Positions 51,667 through 60,460 of a stretch of 64,000 bases of DNA are shown in pieces; positions within the stretch are counted from its first letter, which is position 1, and each line of letters opens with the position of its first letter. The DNA is from an uncultured Prevotella sp. (GTDB lineage Bacteria > Bacteroidota > Bacteroidia > Bacteroidales > Bacteroidaceae): the NCBI GenBank assembly GCA_900554545.1, contig USHW01000005.1, positions 15,370 through 79,369 on the forward strand, written 5' to 3'. A program made the translations under genes and the position numbers. The notes under the pieces are model-generated. The model searched no databases. It was not told where the DNA came from and was given only the letters and a program-made list of their open reading frames with translations.

Positions 51667-52914
51667 TCAATACATTTCCTTTCCGCCGAAGAACACGCGC
51701 ATAACTATGGGCGACGTGTAGGCATAAGGAATGTAATCGACCGACGGTATTGGCTCGGTAATGAAGAAGTTTGCCACCTTGCCCGGAGTTATTGAGCCGT
51801 AGTCGCCGCTCAGCCCCATTGCATACGCGGCGTTGATTGTGGCCGCGTTGATGGCTTCGGCTGGCAAAAGGCGCATCTTGATACAGGCCAACGACACGAC
51901 AAACTTCATATCGCCGGAGGGTGTAGAGCCGGGGTTGTAGTCACTGGCGACAGCTACTCCCAGTCCGGCGTCAATCATCTTGCGCGCCGGAGCGTATGGC
52001 ATGTTCAGGAAAAACGACGTGCCCGGCAGCACGGTGGGCATCGTTCCGCTGTTCTTCAATATGTCAAACTCCGTCTCGGGCATGTTCTCCAAATGGTCAA
52101 CCGACAGCGCGCCGTGCTTCACCGCGACGGGAAGTCCGCCCGTGGCAGCCAGCTCGTCAACGTGGATTTTAGGCTTCAGTCCCCACTTGGCGGCGGCTTC
52201 AAGTATGCGGTCGGTGTCCTCCGACGTAAAGAAACCTTCGTCGCAGAACACGTCTACATAGTCGGCCAAACGCTCGCGGGCCACCTCTGGCAACATTTCT
52301 GAGATTATAAGGTTCACATATTCGTCGTGACCGTACTGCCGTCCGACGGCGTGCGCACCGAGGAATGTAGACACAACGCGCATCGGCACGCTCTCTTTTA
52401 TGCGGCGGATAACGCGGAGCATCTTTATCTCGTCTGCCGTATTGAGTCCGTAGCCGCTCTTGATTTCGACGCAGCCGGTACCCTTACGCATTATTTCCCA
52501 TGCCCGGCACATGGCCTGCTGGTAGAGTTCCTCCTCCGAAAGGGTGTGGAGCAAGTCGGCGGAATTGAGTATGCCGCCGCCACGACGGGCTATTTCGGCA
52601 TAGCTCAAACCCATTATCTTGTCAACAAACTCGCCCTCGCGGCTGCCTGCATAGACAATGTGCGTGTGGGGGTCGCACCACGACGGCAGCACCGTTCCGC
52701 CCTGCGCGTCGATTGTCTCGTTGGCAACAATGCCGCAGGAAGACATGTCCTGCATACTGCCGAACGCCGAAAACCTGCCGTCTTCAACAAGAAGCCACGC
52801 GTCGTCAAGCGTTCCGAGACTCTTCATCTCAGCTCCCTGCAGGCGCGGTTTGCCGTCGCCGGAAATACCGGCAAGGGTCTTTATGTTAGTTACAAGCAGG
52901 CGCATTGTTCTCAA
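51667..52914 (-). CDS. hutI: Imidazolonepropionase
   Basis: 415 residues. The metal-binding HTH motif occurs at 83-85 (WCDPHTHIVYAGSREGEF). Further amidohydrolase landmarks are GTGCVEIKSGYGLNTADEIK, VSTFLGAHAV, KIHVDELAATGG, SVDHLENMPE and VASDYNPGSTPSGDM. It opens imidazolonepropionate to N-formimino-L-glutamate, the third step of histidine breakdown. It overlaps hutH by 29 bp; a start three codons later (52905) is also possible. Last gene of the operon. Confidence 0.96.
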   Translation of the reverse strand: MRTMRLLVTNIKTLAGISGDGKPRLQGAEMKSLGTLDDAWLLVEDGRFSAFGSMQDMSSCGIVANETIDAQGGTVLPSWCDPHTHIVYAGSREGEFVDKIMGLSYAEIARRGGGILNSADLLHTLSEEELYQQAMCRAWEIMRKGTGCVEIKSGYGLNTADEIKMLRVIRRIKESVPMRVVSTFLGAHAVGRQYGHDEYVNLIISEMLPEVARERLADYVDVFCDEGFFTSEDTDRILEAAAKWGLKPKIHVDELAATGGLPVAVKHGALSVDHLENMPETEFDILKNSGTMPTVLPGTSFFLNMPYAPARKMIDAGLGVAVASDYNPGSTPSGDMKFVVSLACIKMRLLPAEAINAATINAAYAMGLSGDYGSITPGKVANFFITEPIPSVDYIPYAYTSPIVMRVFFGGKEMY

Positions 52915-54382
52915 GGAAGTCTATTGAATGCTTTATGTAGGGATACATCACTTCGTCGTTGACGATGAACGGCACCACCTCGCGGTAAGCTTTGAACACA
53001 CGCTGGATGGCCGGCGACGACTTCAACGGGCGGCGGAACTCCAATGCCTGGGCGGCATTGAACAGCTCGATTGCGAGCACACGCTGCGTGTTGAGCACCA
53101 CCTTATATAATTTAATGGCGGCATTGGCACCCATGCTCACATGGTCTTCCTGTCCTTGGCTTGACGGAATGCTGTCAACCGACGACGGAGTGCAGAGGCT
53201 CTTGTTGAGACTTACAACGGAAGCCGCCGTGTATTGCGTTATCATGAAGCCGCTGTTGACGCCCGGATTGGCAACAAGGAAGCTGGGAAGACCGCGCGTT
53301 CCCGACACAAGTTTGTATATCCTGCGCTCCGAAATGTTTGCAAGCTCGCTGACGGCAATAGCGAGGAAGTCCATCGGCAGCGCTATCGGCTCGCCGTGGA
53401 AGTTGCCGGCCGATATTACAAGGTCGTCATCGGGGCATACGGTTGGGTTGTCCGTGGCCGAATTTATTTCCGTATCTATAACCGAGCTGACGTATGCCAG
53501 CGTGTCCTTCATCGTTCCATGCACCTGTGGAATGCAACGGAAAGAGTACGGGTCTTGCACGTATGACTTCGGTTTCTCAACAATCTCGCTGCCTTCAAGC
53601 AGTTCCCGCATACGGCGCGCAGTCTCGATTTGTCCCTTGTGGGGGCGAACCTGATGCACGGCGTCGGTAAACGGCTCTACAAGTCCGCAGTAAGCGTCAA
53701 GCGACATGGCTGCGATGATGTCGGCCCAGTCGCTCAACCGCTGGCTGTTCAGTATCGCCCAAACGGCAAATGCGCTCATGTTCTGTGTTCCGTTGAGCAG
53801 GGCAAGGCCTTCCTTGGATGCCAGCTGGATTGGTTTCCAGCCATTCTTCCTAAGCACTTCGGCGCCGCTTACAACCTTGCCTTTATATTCCGCCTCGCCC
53901 AATCCGACAAGGGGCAGGCACAAATGAGCCAGCGGAACGAGGTCGCCCGACGCCCCGAGGGAGCCTTGCATATAGACAACCGGATAAACATCGTTGTTGA
54001 AGAAGTCAACAAGACGCTCCACTGTATCAAGCTTGCAGCCTGAATATCCATAGCTTAATGACTGTATTTTCAGCAACAGCATAATCTTGACAATCTCATT
54101 CGGCACACGGTCGCCGGTGCCGCAAGCGTGCGACATCATCAGGTTTATCTGCAACTGGGCAAGGTGGTCCTTGCCGATGGACACATTGCAAAGCGAGCCG
54201 AATCCTGTAGTTACGCCGTAAATAGGAGTCTTTGTCTTTGCTATTTTCTTGTCAAGATACTCGCGGCAGCGCACGATACGCTGCTTCGCGTCCTCGCTAA
54301 GCTCAATTTTGTAATCGTTCTTGATTATTTCTCCGATGCGCTCGATTGTCAGATGCTCGGCTGAAATTTGGTGAATATTCAT
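52886..54382 (-). CDS. hutH: Histidine ammonia-lyase
   Basis: 498 residues. The Ala-Ser-Gly triad that forms the MIO cofactor is at 144-146 (GSLGASGDLVPLAHL). Also present are YGVTTGFGSLCNVSIG, LLNGTQNMSAF, RPHKGQIETARRMRELLEGS, QDPYSFRCIPQVHG and DNPTVCPDDDLVISAGNFHG. It converts histidine to urocanate and ammonia, the first step of the pathway. It follows hutU on the same strand across a 142-bp hairpin-bearing gap and overlaps hutI. Confidence 0.97.
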   Translation of the reverse strand: MNIHQISAEHLTIERIGEIIKNDYKIELSEDAKQRIVRCREYLDKKIAKTKTPIYGVTTGFGSLCNVSIGKDHLAQLQINLMMSHACGTGDRVPNEIVKIMLLLKIQSLSYGYSGCKLDTVERLVDFFNNDVYPVVYMQGSLGASGDLVPLAHLCLPLVGLGEAEYKGKVVSGAEVLRKNGWKPIQLASKEGLALLNGTQNMSAFAVWAILNSQRLSDWADIIAAMSLDAYCGLVEPFTDAVHQVRPHKGQIETARRMRELLEGSEIVEKPKSYVQDPYSFRCIPQVHGTMKDTLAYVSSVIDTEINSATDNPTVCPDDDLVISAGNFHGEPIALPMDFLAIAVSELANISERRIYKLVSGTRGLPSFLVANPGVNSGFMITQYTAASVVSLNKSLCTPSSVDSIPSSQGQEDHVSMGANAAIKLYKVVLNTQRVLAIELFNAAQALEFRRPLKSSPAIQRVFKAYREVVPFIVNDEVMYPYIKHSIDFLENNAPACN

Positions 54383-54399
54383 TCTTTTATTGTCTTTTT

Positions 54400-54520
54400 G
54401 AAGTTAAAGTAGTTAAAGAAGTTATCGTTCGCTACGCTCACTAAGAAGTTAAAGCCATTACTCTTGCCGGTTTTTCCTCCATCTGCAAAGCATTTGGCTT
54501 TAACTTCTATAACTTCTATT
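54400..54520. repeat. Intergenic GTTAAAG/CTTTAAC hairpin element, copy 2
   Basis: The left arm GAAGTTAAAGTAGTTAAAG (from 54400) faces GGCTTTAACTTCTATAACTTC (54496-54515, cited here in part). Between them lie GCTACGCTCACTAAG and a second AAGTTAAAGCCATTA. It sits inside the hut operon between hutU and hutH. Confidence 0.55.
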
Positions 54521-54524
54521 CATT

Positions 54525-56537
54525 CTATAAATTCTCCAAGATGGAGTCATCTACCATGTTAGGCATTGTCACTTTAAGCCCCGGAGTGCGCTCCATCTCA
54601 CGCACGATGCTGTGCATCGAGCCTTCGTTGCGCGCCCAGCTGCGGCGTGCTATGCCGTTGTTAACGTCCCAGAAAAGCATCTCGCGGATGTGGCGCGCAC
54701 TGTCTTCGCCGCCGTCTATCACCATTCCGAAGCCGCCGTTGATGACCTCTCCCCAGCCGACTCCGCCTCCATTATGGAGCGAAACCCATGTTGCGCCGCG
54801 GAAAGAGTCGCCTATCACGTTCTGCACTGCCATGTCGGCGCAGAACTGCGAACCGTCATATATGTTGCTTGTCTCGCGGAACGGAGAGTCGGTTCCTGAC
54901 ACATCGTGGTGGTCGCGGCCAAGAACAACGGGACGACTTATTTCCCCACGCTTGATGGCTTCATTGAAAGCGAGGGCTATCTTGGTGCGTCCCTCGGCGT
55001 CGGCGTACAGTATTCGTGCCTGCGAACCTACCACAAGGTGGTTACGTCCGGCCTCTTTTATCCAGTGGATGTTGTCGTCCATCTGGCCTATTATCTCTTC
55101 TGGAGCGGTCTTCTTGATTTCCTCCAGCACCTCGGCCGCTATGCGGTCAGTGGTTTCAAGGTCTTTCGGGTCGCCCGAAGTGCAGACCCAACGGAACGGG
55201 CCGAAGCCGTAGTCAAAGAACATCGGACCCATGATGTCCTGCACGTATGACGGATAACGGAACCTGCCGTCAGGCAACATGATGTCCGCCCCGGCACGCT
55301 CTGACTGAAGGAGGAAGGCGTTTCCGTAATCGAAGAAATACATTCCGCGCTCCGTCAGCTTGTTGATTGCAGCCACTTGGCGGCGCAATGAAGCCTGCAC
55401 ACGGTTGCGGAACTCGTCCAGGTCGTCGGCCATCATCTTCTTAGACTCGTCCAACGACATGCCAACGGGATAGTAACCGCCTGCCCACGGGTTGTGAAGC
55501 GAGGTCTGGTCGCTGCCCAAATCCACCTTAATATCTTCCTCGGCAAGGCGCTCCCACAGGTCAACCACGTTGCCGACGTAAGCCATCGACACTGTCTTAC
55601 GCTCCTCAACGGCCTTGCGTACTGACGGAATCAGCTCGTCAAGACTGGTATGCAACTCGTCAACCCATCCCTGGTCATAACGCTTCTGCGCTGCAAGCGG
55701 ATTGATTTCGGCCACTACGCTGACAACGCCAGCAATGTTTCCGGCCTTCGGCTGTGCGCCCGACATGCCGCCAAGACCCGACGACACGAACAGCATTCCG
55801 TGTATATCCTTGCGTCCGGGCTGCTTTTTCAGCTGCATGCGTGCGGCGTTCATCACGGTGATTGTAGTTCCGTGGACTATTCCCTGCGGCCCGATGTACA
55901 TGTAAGAACCGGCTGTCATCTGGCCGTATTGGCTCACTCCGAGGGCGTTCATGCGCTCCCAGTCGTCGGGTTTGGAGTAATTCGGAATTACCATACCGTT
56001 GGTTACGACAACCCTCGGAGCGTTCTTGTGCGACGGGAAGAGGCCAAGCGGATGACCCGAATACATCACGAGGGTCTGCTCGTCGGTCATTTCGCTGAGG
56101 TATTTCATCGTCAGGCGGTACTGCGCCCAGTTCTGGAAGATGGCTCCGTTGCCGCCGTATATGATGAGTTCGTGCGGATGTTGCGCAACGGCAGGGTTCA
56201 GGTTGTTCTGTATCATCAGCATGATGGCCGCCGCCTGGAGCGACTTGTGCGGATATTCGTCAATCGGACGGGCGTACATTTCGTATCTCGGACGGAAGCG
56301 GTACATGTAAATGCGGCCGTACTTCTCAAGCTCTTCGGCAAACTCCGGTGCCAGCGTGGCGTGGAACTTCTTTGGGAAATACCTCAAAGCGTTGCGCAAC
56401 GCCAGTTTCTTCTCTTCCTTTGTAAGTATGTCCTTGCGTCTTGGCGCATGGTTGATGGCGGTGTCGTATGGCATCGGCTCGGGCAACACGTCGGGTATTC
56501 CGGCGCGTATGTCTAATGCAAATTCTTCTTTTGTCAT
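54525..56537 (-). CDS. hutU: Urocanate hydratase
   Basis: 670 residues, somewhat longer than the roughly 560 residues of proteobacterial HutU, as in other Bacteroidetes and eukaryotic-type enzymes. Recognisable segments: IIYGGNGAIFQNWAQYRLTM, EQTLVMYSGHPLGLFPSHK, VTNGMVIPNY, FVSSGLGGMSGAQPKAGNIA, DLGSDQTSLHNPWAGGYYPV, and near the end WVSLHNGGGVGWGEVINGGF. The NAD+ cofactor is bound tightly in this family. It hydrates urocanate to imidazolonepropionate, the second step. Lies between ftcD and hutH in the operon. Confidence 0.96.
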   Translation of the reverse strand: MTKEEFALDIRAGIPDVLPEPMPYDTAINHAPRRKDILTKEEKKLALRNALRYFPKKFHATLAPEFAEELEKYGRIYMYRFRPRYEMYARPIDEYPHKSLQAAAIMLMIQNNLNPAVAQHPHELIIYGGNGAIFQNWAQYRLTMKYLSEMTDEQTLVMYSGHPLGLFPSHKNAPRVVVTNGMVIPNYSKPDDWERMNALGVSQYGQMTAGSYMYIGPQGIVHGTTITVMNAARMQLKKQPGRKDIHGMLFVSSGLGGMSGAQPKAGNIAGVVSVVAEINPLAAQKRYDQGWVDELHTSLDELIPSVRKAVEERKTVSMAYVGNVVDLWERLAEEDIKVDLGSDQTSLHNPWAGGYYPVGMSLDESKKMMADDLDEFRNRVQASLRRQVAAINKLTERGMYFFDYGNAFLLQSERAGADIMLPDGRFRYPSYVQDIMGPMFFDYGFGPFRWVCTSGDPKDLETTDRIAAEVLEEIKKTAPEEIIGQMDDNIHWIKEAGRNHLVVGSQARILYADAEGRTKIALAFNEAIKRGEISRPVVLGRDHHDVSGTDSPFRETSNIYDGSQFCADMAVQNVIGDSFRGATWVSLHNGGGVGWGEVINGGFGMVIDGGEDSARHIREMLFWDVNNGIARRSWARNEGSMHSIVREMERTPGLKVTMPNMVDDSILENL

Positions 56538-56552
56538 AGCATTTTATGTTTT

Positions 56553-56702
56553 GTAGTTATAAGAGTTAAAGTAGTTTTTCGCTTCGCTCAAGTAAACTCC
56601 CGCTCACTTCGTTCGCCAAGCAGTTAAAGCCATTACCCTTGTGGGATGCCGTATTGTCATCACCTGCAAAGGTATTGGCTTTAACTACTCTGACTACTTA
56701 AC
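56553..56702. repeat. Intergenic GTTAAAG/CTTTAAC hairpin element, copy 3
   Basis: GTTATAAGAGTTAAAGTAG on the left is matched by GGCTTTAACTACTCTGACTAC on the right (quoted in part); the loop holds CGCTTCGCTCAAG and CTCACTTCGTTCGCC and an inner GTTAAAGCCATTACCC. It lies between ftcD and hutU. Confidence 0.55.
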
Positions 56703-56717
56703 CACGTCAACCACTTA

Positions 56718-58433
56718 TTATGAATTATGTATTAACTTTTCAACAATTTCCATGATTTCACGTTCGGCCTTGTCAGCCTCCGCCATCAGGTTGTTCGCCT
56801 CGTTGACGAGGGCTTCTGCCTGTGCCTTGTCTTTCAATGAAGAGGCATTTATCTTTACGTTCAGCCCGGCACCGAGCACGGCCGCGCGTGCGGCAAGTGC
56901 GCCTACGCCTGCGTCTGACACGCTGTTGGGGTTGCCTGTCTCGGCCATCGCCTTGCAGATTTCAAACGCCTTGAACGACGTCTTCATTGTTTCCAGCGGC
57001 ACTTGTGCGGCAAACAGCGTGGCGCTTTGTATCGCCTCGGAGCGCAGACGCTTGTCTTCGTCAGTTCCTTTAGGCATACCGAAGGCTGCCATTATGCGGT
57101 TAAACGCCTCAGTGTCCTCGTCGACGAGCATCAGCAGTTCCTCTTCAAGCTCCACGCCCTTGTCAGCCCAGCGGCTGAACTCTTCCCAGCGGTCGTCCCA
57201 TCCGGGTTTGTGGGCGGAGAGATTGGCCACCATCGTGCCGAGCGCGGCACCAAGGGCGCCCATGTATGCAGCCACCGAACCGCCGCCGGGAGCCGGCGAC
57301 TCGCGCAGCGTCTCGTCGGCAAAGCCCTTCACGGTGAGCGCCGTCAGCTTGTCCTGTGCGGCGTTTCCGGCATCGAGCATATACTCGATTACCTTCTCTT
57401 CGGGCACGAAAGGACGCAGGTCGTCAAGCCCCATCGACTTTATCGCGATGTTCAGTATGTCCTCCTTCGGCAGTCCTGTAGAGCGGCACTGCTTGCGCAG
57501 GAAATGCTTTCCGGCGTCTATCAGGGCGCGTTCGGGCACAAGACCAACTATTTCCGTGCCAGTAACGCGCAGGCCGCGGGCCTGTGCCGCGCGGCTTACC
57601 TCGTCGAAAGCAACGTGCAGCGGCGTGGCGTTGATGTCGGTGATGTTCATAGACACCTGGGCGATGCCGTATTCCTTGATGAACCACCCGATAGCTTTCG
57701 TACCCTTGAGCGTGCCCGGACGCATCACGGGACGACCGTTCTCGTCGCGCTTGATTTCGCCCGTTATGGGGTTACCGATGCGCTCAGGGCGGCCTTTTTC
57801 GCGCACGTCGAAGGCTATGGCGTTAGCCCTTCGCGTGGACGTTGTATTGAGATTGAAGTTTACGGCGATAAGGAAATCGCGCGCGCCCACAGCCGTGCAG
57901 CCGGTGCGCGCCACGCCCTCGTCAAACGGGCGTGCGCCGAAGTCGGGCTGCTCTGCGGCGTTGGCCATCCTTTCGGGCAACGCTTCGTATTCGCCCTTGC
58001 GGCAAACGGCCAGGTTGCGCCTTTCCGGCTTCAGCGCGGCGGCCTCGTAGCAGTAGCACGGTATGCCTGTTTCCGCGGCGATGCGCTCCGCCAGTTTGCG
58101 CGCCAAAGCGGCACACTCTTCAAGCGTTATGCCGCTTACCGGCACGAGCGGCAGCACGTCTGTCGCGCCCATACGCGGATGCGCGCCGTGGTGGCGGCGC
58201 ATGTCGATTACCTCGCCGGCTTTCTTCACCGCCTTGAAAGCCGCCTCGACAACTGCCTCGGGACTGCCCACGAAGGTTACGACGGTGCGGTTTGTGGCCT
58301 CGCCCGGGTCAACGTCAAGCAGCTTTACGCCGCCCGACTTTTCTATAACGTCTGTGATTTGCTTGATTACAGCCTTGTCGCGTCCCTCGCTGAAGTTGGG
58401 CACGCACTCAACAATCTGCCTTGTCTTTACCAT
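56718..58433 (-). CDS. ftcD: Glutamate formimidoyltransferase / formimidoyl-THF cyclodeaminase fusion
   Basis: 571 residues. The formiminotransferase half occupies about 1-330: IVECVPNFSEGRDKAVIKQI, LLDVDPGEATNRTVVTFVGS, RRHHGAHPRMGATDVLPLVP. A cyclodeaminase domain follows from about 360 (RESPAPGGGSVAAYMGALGA, then LGTMVANLSAHKPGWDDRWE) to the end. The two domains together match the vertebrate-type FtcD fusion. It takes the formimino group from N-formiminoglutamate onto tetrahydrofolate, releasing glutamate, then forms methenyl-THF with release of ammonia. First gene after the hut promoter. Confidence 0.95.
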   Translation of the reverse strand: MVKTRQIVECVPNFSEGRDKAVIKQITDVIEKSGGVKLLDVDPGEATNRTVVTFVGSPEAVVEAAFKAVKKAGEVIDMRRHHGAHPRMGATDVLPLVPVSGITLEECAALARKLAERIAAETGIPCYCYEAAALKPERRNLAVCRKGEYEALPERMANAAEQPDFGARPFDEGVARTGCTAVGARDFLIAVNFNLNTTSTRRANAIAFDVREKGRPERIGNPITGEIKRDENGRPVMRPGTLKGTKAIGWFIKEYGIAQVSMNITDINATPLHVAFDEVSRAAQARGLRVTGTEIVGLVPERALIDAGKHFLRKQCRSTGLPKEDILNIAIKSMGLDDLRPFVPEEKVIEYMLDAGNAAQDKLTALTVKGFADETLRESPAPGGGSVAAYMGALGAALGTMVANLSAHKPGWDDRWEEFSRWADKGVELEEELLMLVDEDTEAFNRIMAAFGMPKGTDEDKRLRSEAIQSATLFAAQVPLETMKTSFKAFEICKAMAETGNPNSVSDAGVGALAARAAVLGAGLNVKINASSLKDKAQAEALVNEANNLMAEADKAEREIMEIVEKLIHNS

Positions 58434-58530
58434 AGCATCAAATCTTATAACAGTTAACTTAATTTAAACAAAGTGCGCCGGCGTGGCATACGCCAGACAA
58501 ACGACTGTCCGCGCCGTCTCCTACAATCTG

Positions 58531-58561
58531 CAAAGATAGCGCATTTACACAAAAGCAACAA
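58531..58561 (-). promoter_or_regulatory. Promoter of the histidine-utilisation operon
   Basis: On the minus strand TTG (58561-58559) and TATCTTTG (58538-58531) are 20 bp apart. The leader before ftcD is roughly 95 nt. No HutC-like operator is evident. Confidence 0.6.
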
Positions 58562-58919
58562 GAAAAAGGAAGATTTTTTCAAATGCCAATATATACATAA
58601 TGAAAGCACGGAGCACCGTTTTACAGCGAAGATGTGCCACACGGTGCCCCAACAGGGTCGACGAAACACGCCGGAACTACCAAAAAGTAATCTCACGGCA
58701 CAACCTGCACGTCCGCGGAAAACAATGCCGCGGCGGTGGCAAAATGAAACCATAGCCTCACTCAAAACAGCCAAACTGTCACACCGGAAATGTACGGCGC
58801 AACCGGCAAAGCAGGAAAACAGGAAACCTGACGGCGGCAAAACAGACGGCAGGATGCGCCCGAACGGGTATAGCATAACTGCCAAAAACAACGTTACCGG
58901 CCGCCAAAAAGACATTAAA

Positions 58920-59003
58920 AAGCCGCTTTCAAGACGCTGAAAAACCGCATATAGTGATGCGATAGGCCATCTTTTACTTTCCAAAAGGCCACCTTTTACA
59001 AGA
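58920..59003. repeat. 22-bp-unit GGCC repeat element, copy 7
   Basis: A degenerate copy: AGCCGCTTTCAAGACG, ATAGGCCATCTTTTA and AAAAGGCCACCTTTTA in about 22-bp steps. It lies in the gene-free stretch 58434-59590, which otherwise holds a promoter, two inverted repeats and a GTTAAAG-type element. Confidence 0.5.
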
Positions 59004-59088
59004 CTGCAAGCCGCACTCCGTTGCACAAAACGGCACAAGGCGCGTGCAAACAGCTGGCATTCAGCAGTTTGCCCGTGCACACTCCACA

Positions 59089-59133
59089 CGGCGTTATTTG
59101 TGCCCAAACATCCTGATTTTTCAAATAACGCCG
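59089..59133. repeat. Perfect 12-bp inverted repeat
   Basis: CGGCGTTATTTG (59089-59100) and CAAATAACGCCG (59122-59133) are exact complements around a 21-nt loop. There is no T-tract on either side, so it is not a typical terminator. Confidence 0.5.
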
Positions 59134-59252
59134 TATGAAAGCGTCAAGGGAAATCAATGTGTAAGCAAAAGCCGCGGTCCGGTTGACAAGTATGTATAAT
59201 TAATTTAGCGTTAATCCGGCATAAGATTAATGCCTCATAAACATCAAACTTA

Positions 59253-59390
59253 TAGGTAGGGACATAATTCATTATGTCCGAACGTTCTGAAAGAACGTAT
59301 CTGATTGGCATTGCTTACTTTATACGCCTCTTCTCGGCGTTCGGACATAATGAACCAAAGGTCAGCGAAAGCTAATTATGTCCCTACTTA
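59253..59390. repeat. Nested inverted-repeat element, MITE-like
   Basis: Outer arms TAGGTAGGGACATAATT (from 59253) and AATTATGTCCCTACTTA (ending 59390) match at 16 of 17 positions. Inner arms CATTATGTCCGAACG (59270-59284) and CGTTCGGACATAATG (59338-59352) are exact. The 138-bp unit has no open reading frame of note and could be a non-autonomous mobile element or a large hairpin repeat. Confidence 0.5.
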
Positions 59391-59460
59391 AAGGGTGTAC
59401 GCTTGTACCAAGCTCTCTCTAATTTAATAATCCACAGTTCTATTACAACCATCCAACAAA

Positions 59461-59524
59461 GCATTTGGCTTTAACTTCTAACGGAGCGAAGCGGAGTGAC
59501 AACTTCTTTAACTCCTTTAACTTC
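59461..59524. repeat. GTTAAAG/CTTTAAC element, copy 4 (partial)
   Basis: CATTTGGCTTTAACTTCTAA, then GGAGCGAAGCGGAGTGAC, then CAACTTCTTTAACTCCTTTAA. Only the right-hand half of the element as seen at 54.4 and 56.6 kb is present. Confidence 0.45.
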
Positions 59525-59537
59525 CCCATAAAAATAT

Positions 59538-59568
59538 TTTGCATTGCGCTCGGTTTGCATTATCTTTG
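59538..59568 (+). promoter_or_regulatory. Promoter of the FtsB/DivIC gene
   Basis: TTTG (59538-59541) and TATCTTTG (59561-59568) with a 19-bp spacer, a full consensus 22 bp before the ATG. Confidence 0.8.
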
Positions 59569-59590
59569 CAACCAAAAACAACCACGAGAC

Positions 59591-59926
59591 ATGAACCGGC
59601 AATATACATTCTCGAAATTCGTAAGCCGCAGGAAATACCTCATCGTATCCGTTCTCGGAATAATACTAATCGGTTTCGTAGGCGAAAACAGCATCATGAA
59701 GCACGTGCAGAACCGCATGCTCGTGCGCGAGATGAAGGCCGAAATAGAAGCCTACAACACCCAATACGAGAAAGACGAGCATACGCTCAAGGAGCTGCAG
59801 CGCAACCCCAAGGCTATAAGAAAAATCGCACGGGAACAATATTTCATGAAAGCCGACGACGAAGACATCTTCGTTTTAAGCGACGACTATAAACAACAAG
59901 GAGGTGAAAATGAAACAACTGAGTAA
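59591..59926 (+). CDS. Septum formation initiator, FtsB/DivIC family
   Basis: 111 residues from the ATG at 59591 (MNRQYTFSKFVSRRKYLIVS); the 42-codon upstream extension crosses the promoter and a repeat and is discarded. One membrane helix (about 16-33, RKYLIVSVLGIILIGFVG) is followed by a coiled-coil segment (NRMLVREMKAEIEAYNTQYE, then KDEHTLKELQRNPKAIRKIA) and the motif IAREQYFMKADDEDIFVLSD, typical of the FtsB/DivIC family. It links FtsL and FtsQ in the division complex. It overlaps the next gene by 17 bp. Confidence 0.88.
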   Translation: MNRQYTFSKFVSRRKYLIVSVLGIILIGFVGENSIMKHVQNRMLVREMKAEIEAYNTQYEKDEHTLKELQRNPKAIRKIAREQYFMKADDEDIFVLSDDYKQQGGENETTE

Positions 59927-60350
59927 GGCACAGGCACTGACAATGCTCATCGGAGCGTTCCTCATGGTAGTAGGCGCAGGCCTTTACGTGTTCGGGACAC
60001 AGGCCGTTGCGGCATGGCTGTTCGCCGCAGGCTCCGTGGCTTTTGCCGCAATGCAGCTTAAACAGACATACGACGGGCGCAACATTACCGTCAGGCGACT
60101 GCGCAAAATAATGTCAGTAGGCGACGCCTTGTTCATACTCTCCGCCGCGCTGATGCTCGAAAACACCTACAACACGCTGCTGCCGCTCTTCGTAAAGTAC
60201 ATACCCAACGGCTATTACCACTACCTTACTTATATACATAACAACTGGGTAGTGCTGCTCCTCGTTGCCGCCATACTCGAAATATACACCACCCACCGCA
60301 TATCCAGCGAGCTGAAGAAAGAAGGACAAGCCCCAACAAACCAAGCATAA
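59910..60350 (+). CDS. Small integral membrane protein, unknown function
   Basis: 146 residues with four hydrophobic helices (about 10-28, 33-50, 70-90, 110-128): QALTMLIGAFLMVVGAGLYV, AVAAWLFAAGSVAFAAMQL, IMSVGDALFILSAALMLENT, NWVVLLLVAAILEIYTTHRI. I recognise similar proteins after ftsB-like genes in Bacteroidales but know no function. The start is the ATG at 59910, because a strong ribosome-binding sequence AAGGAGG lies just 5 nt before it; a GTG at 59904 overlaps that sequence. Translationally coupled to the division gene. Confidence 0.75.
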   Translation: MKQLSKAQALTMLIGAFLMVVGAGLYVFGTQAVAAWLFAAGSVAFAAMQLKQTYDGRNITVRRLRKIMSVGDALFILSAALMLENTYNTLLPLFVKYIPNGYYHYLTYIHNNWVVLLLVAAILEIYTTHRISSELKKEGQAPTNQA

Positions 60351-60429
60351 AGCGGCTAAAAAAACTATAAAAGACGGCACATTTGTTTTAAATTGCATAA
60401 AAAATTTTCCATACATCGGCAATAGATTG

Positions 60430-60437
60430 TACTTTTG
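60430..60437 (+). promoter_or_regulatory. Candidate -7 box of the DUF4369 lipoprotein gene
   Basis: TACTTTTG, 23 bp before the ATG at 60461. A -33 TTTG at the right spacing is not seen. Confidence 0.4.
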
Positions 60438-60460
60438 TGCCTGCATTTGAATACTCGTTT

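Noticed and set aside
56641..58457. Two frames of about 470-480 codons antisense to ftcD
   Set aside because: Shadows of ftcD, with Ser/Ala/Arg-rich or His/Arg-rich sequence and no recognisable family.
58454..59107. 217-codon minus-strand frame containing LVKGGLLESKRWPIAS
   Set aside because: It runs through a GGCC repeat element and the hut promoter; the same peptide pattern arises from other copies of the repeat.
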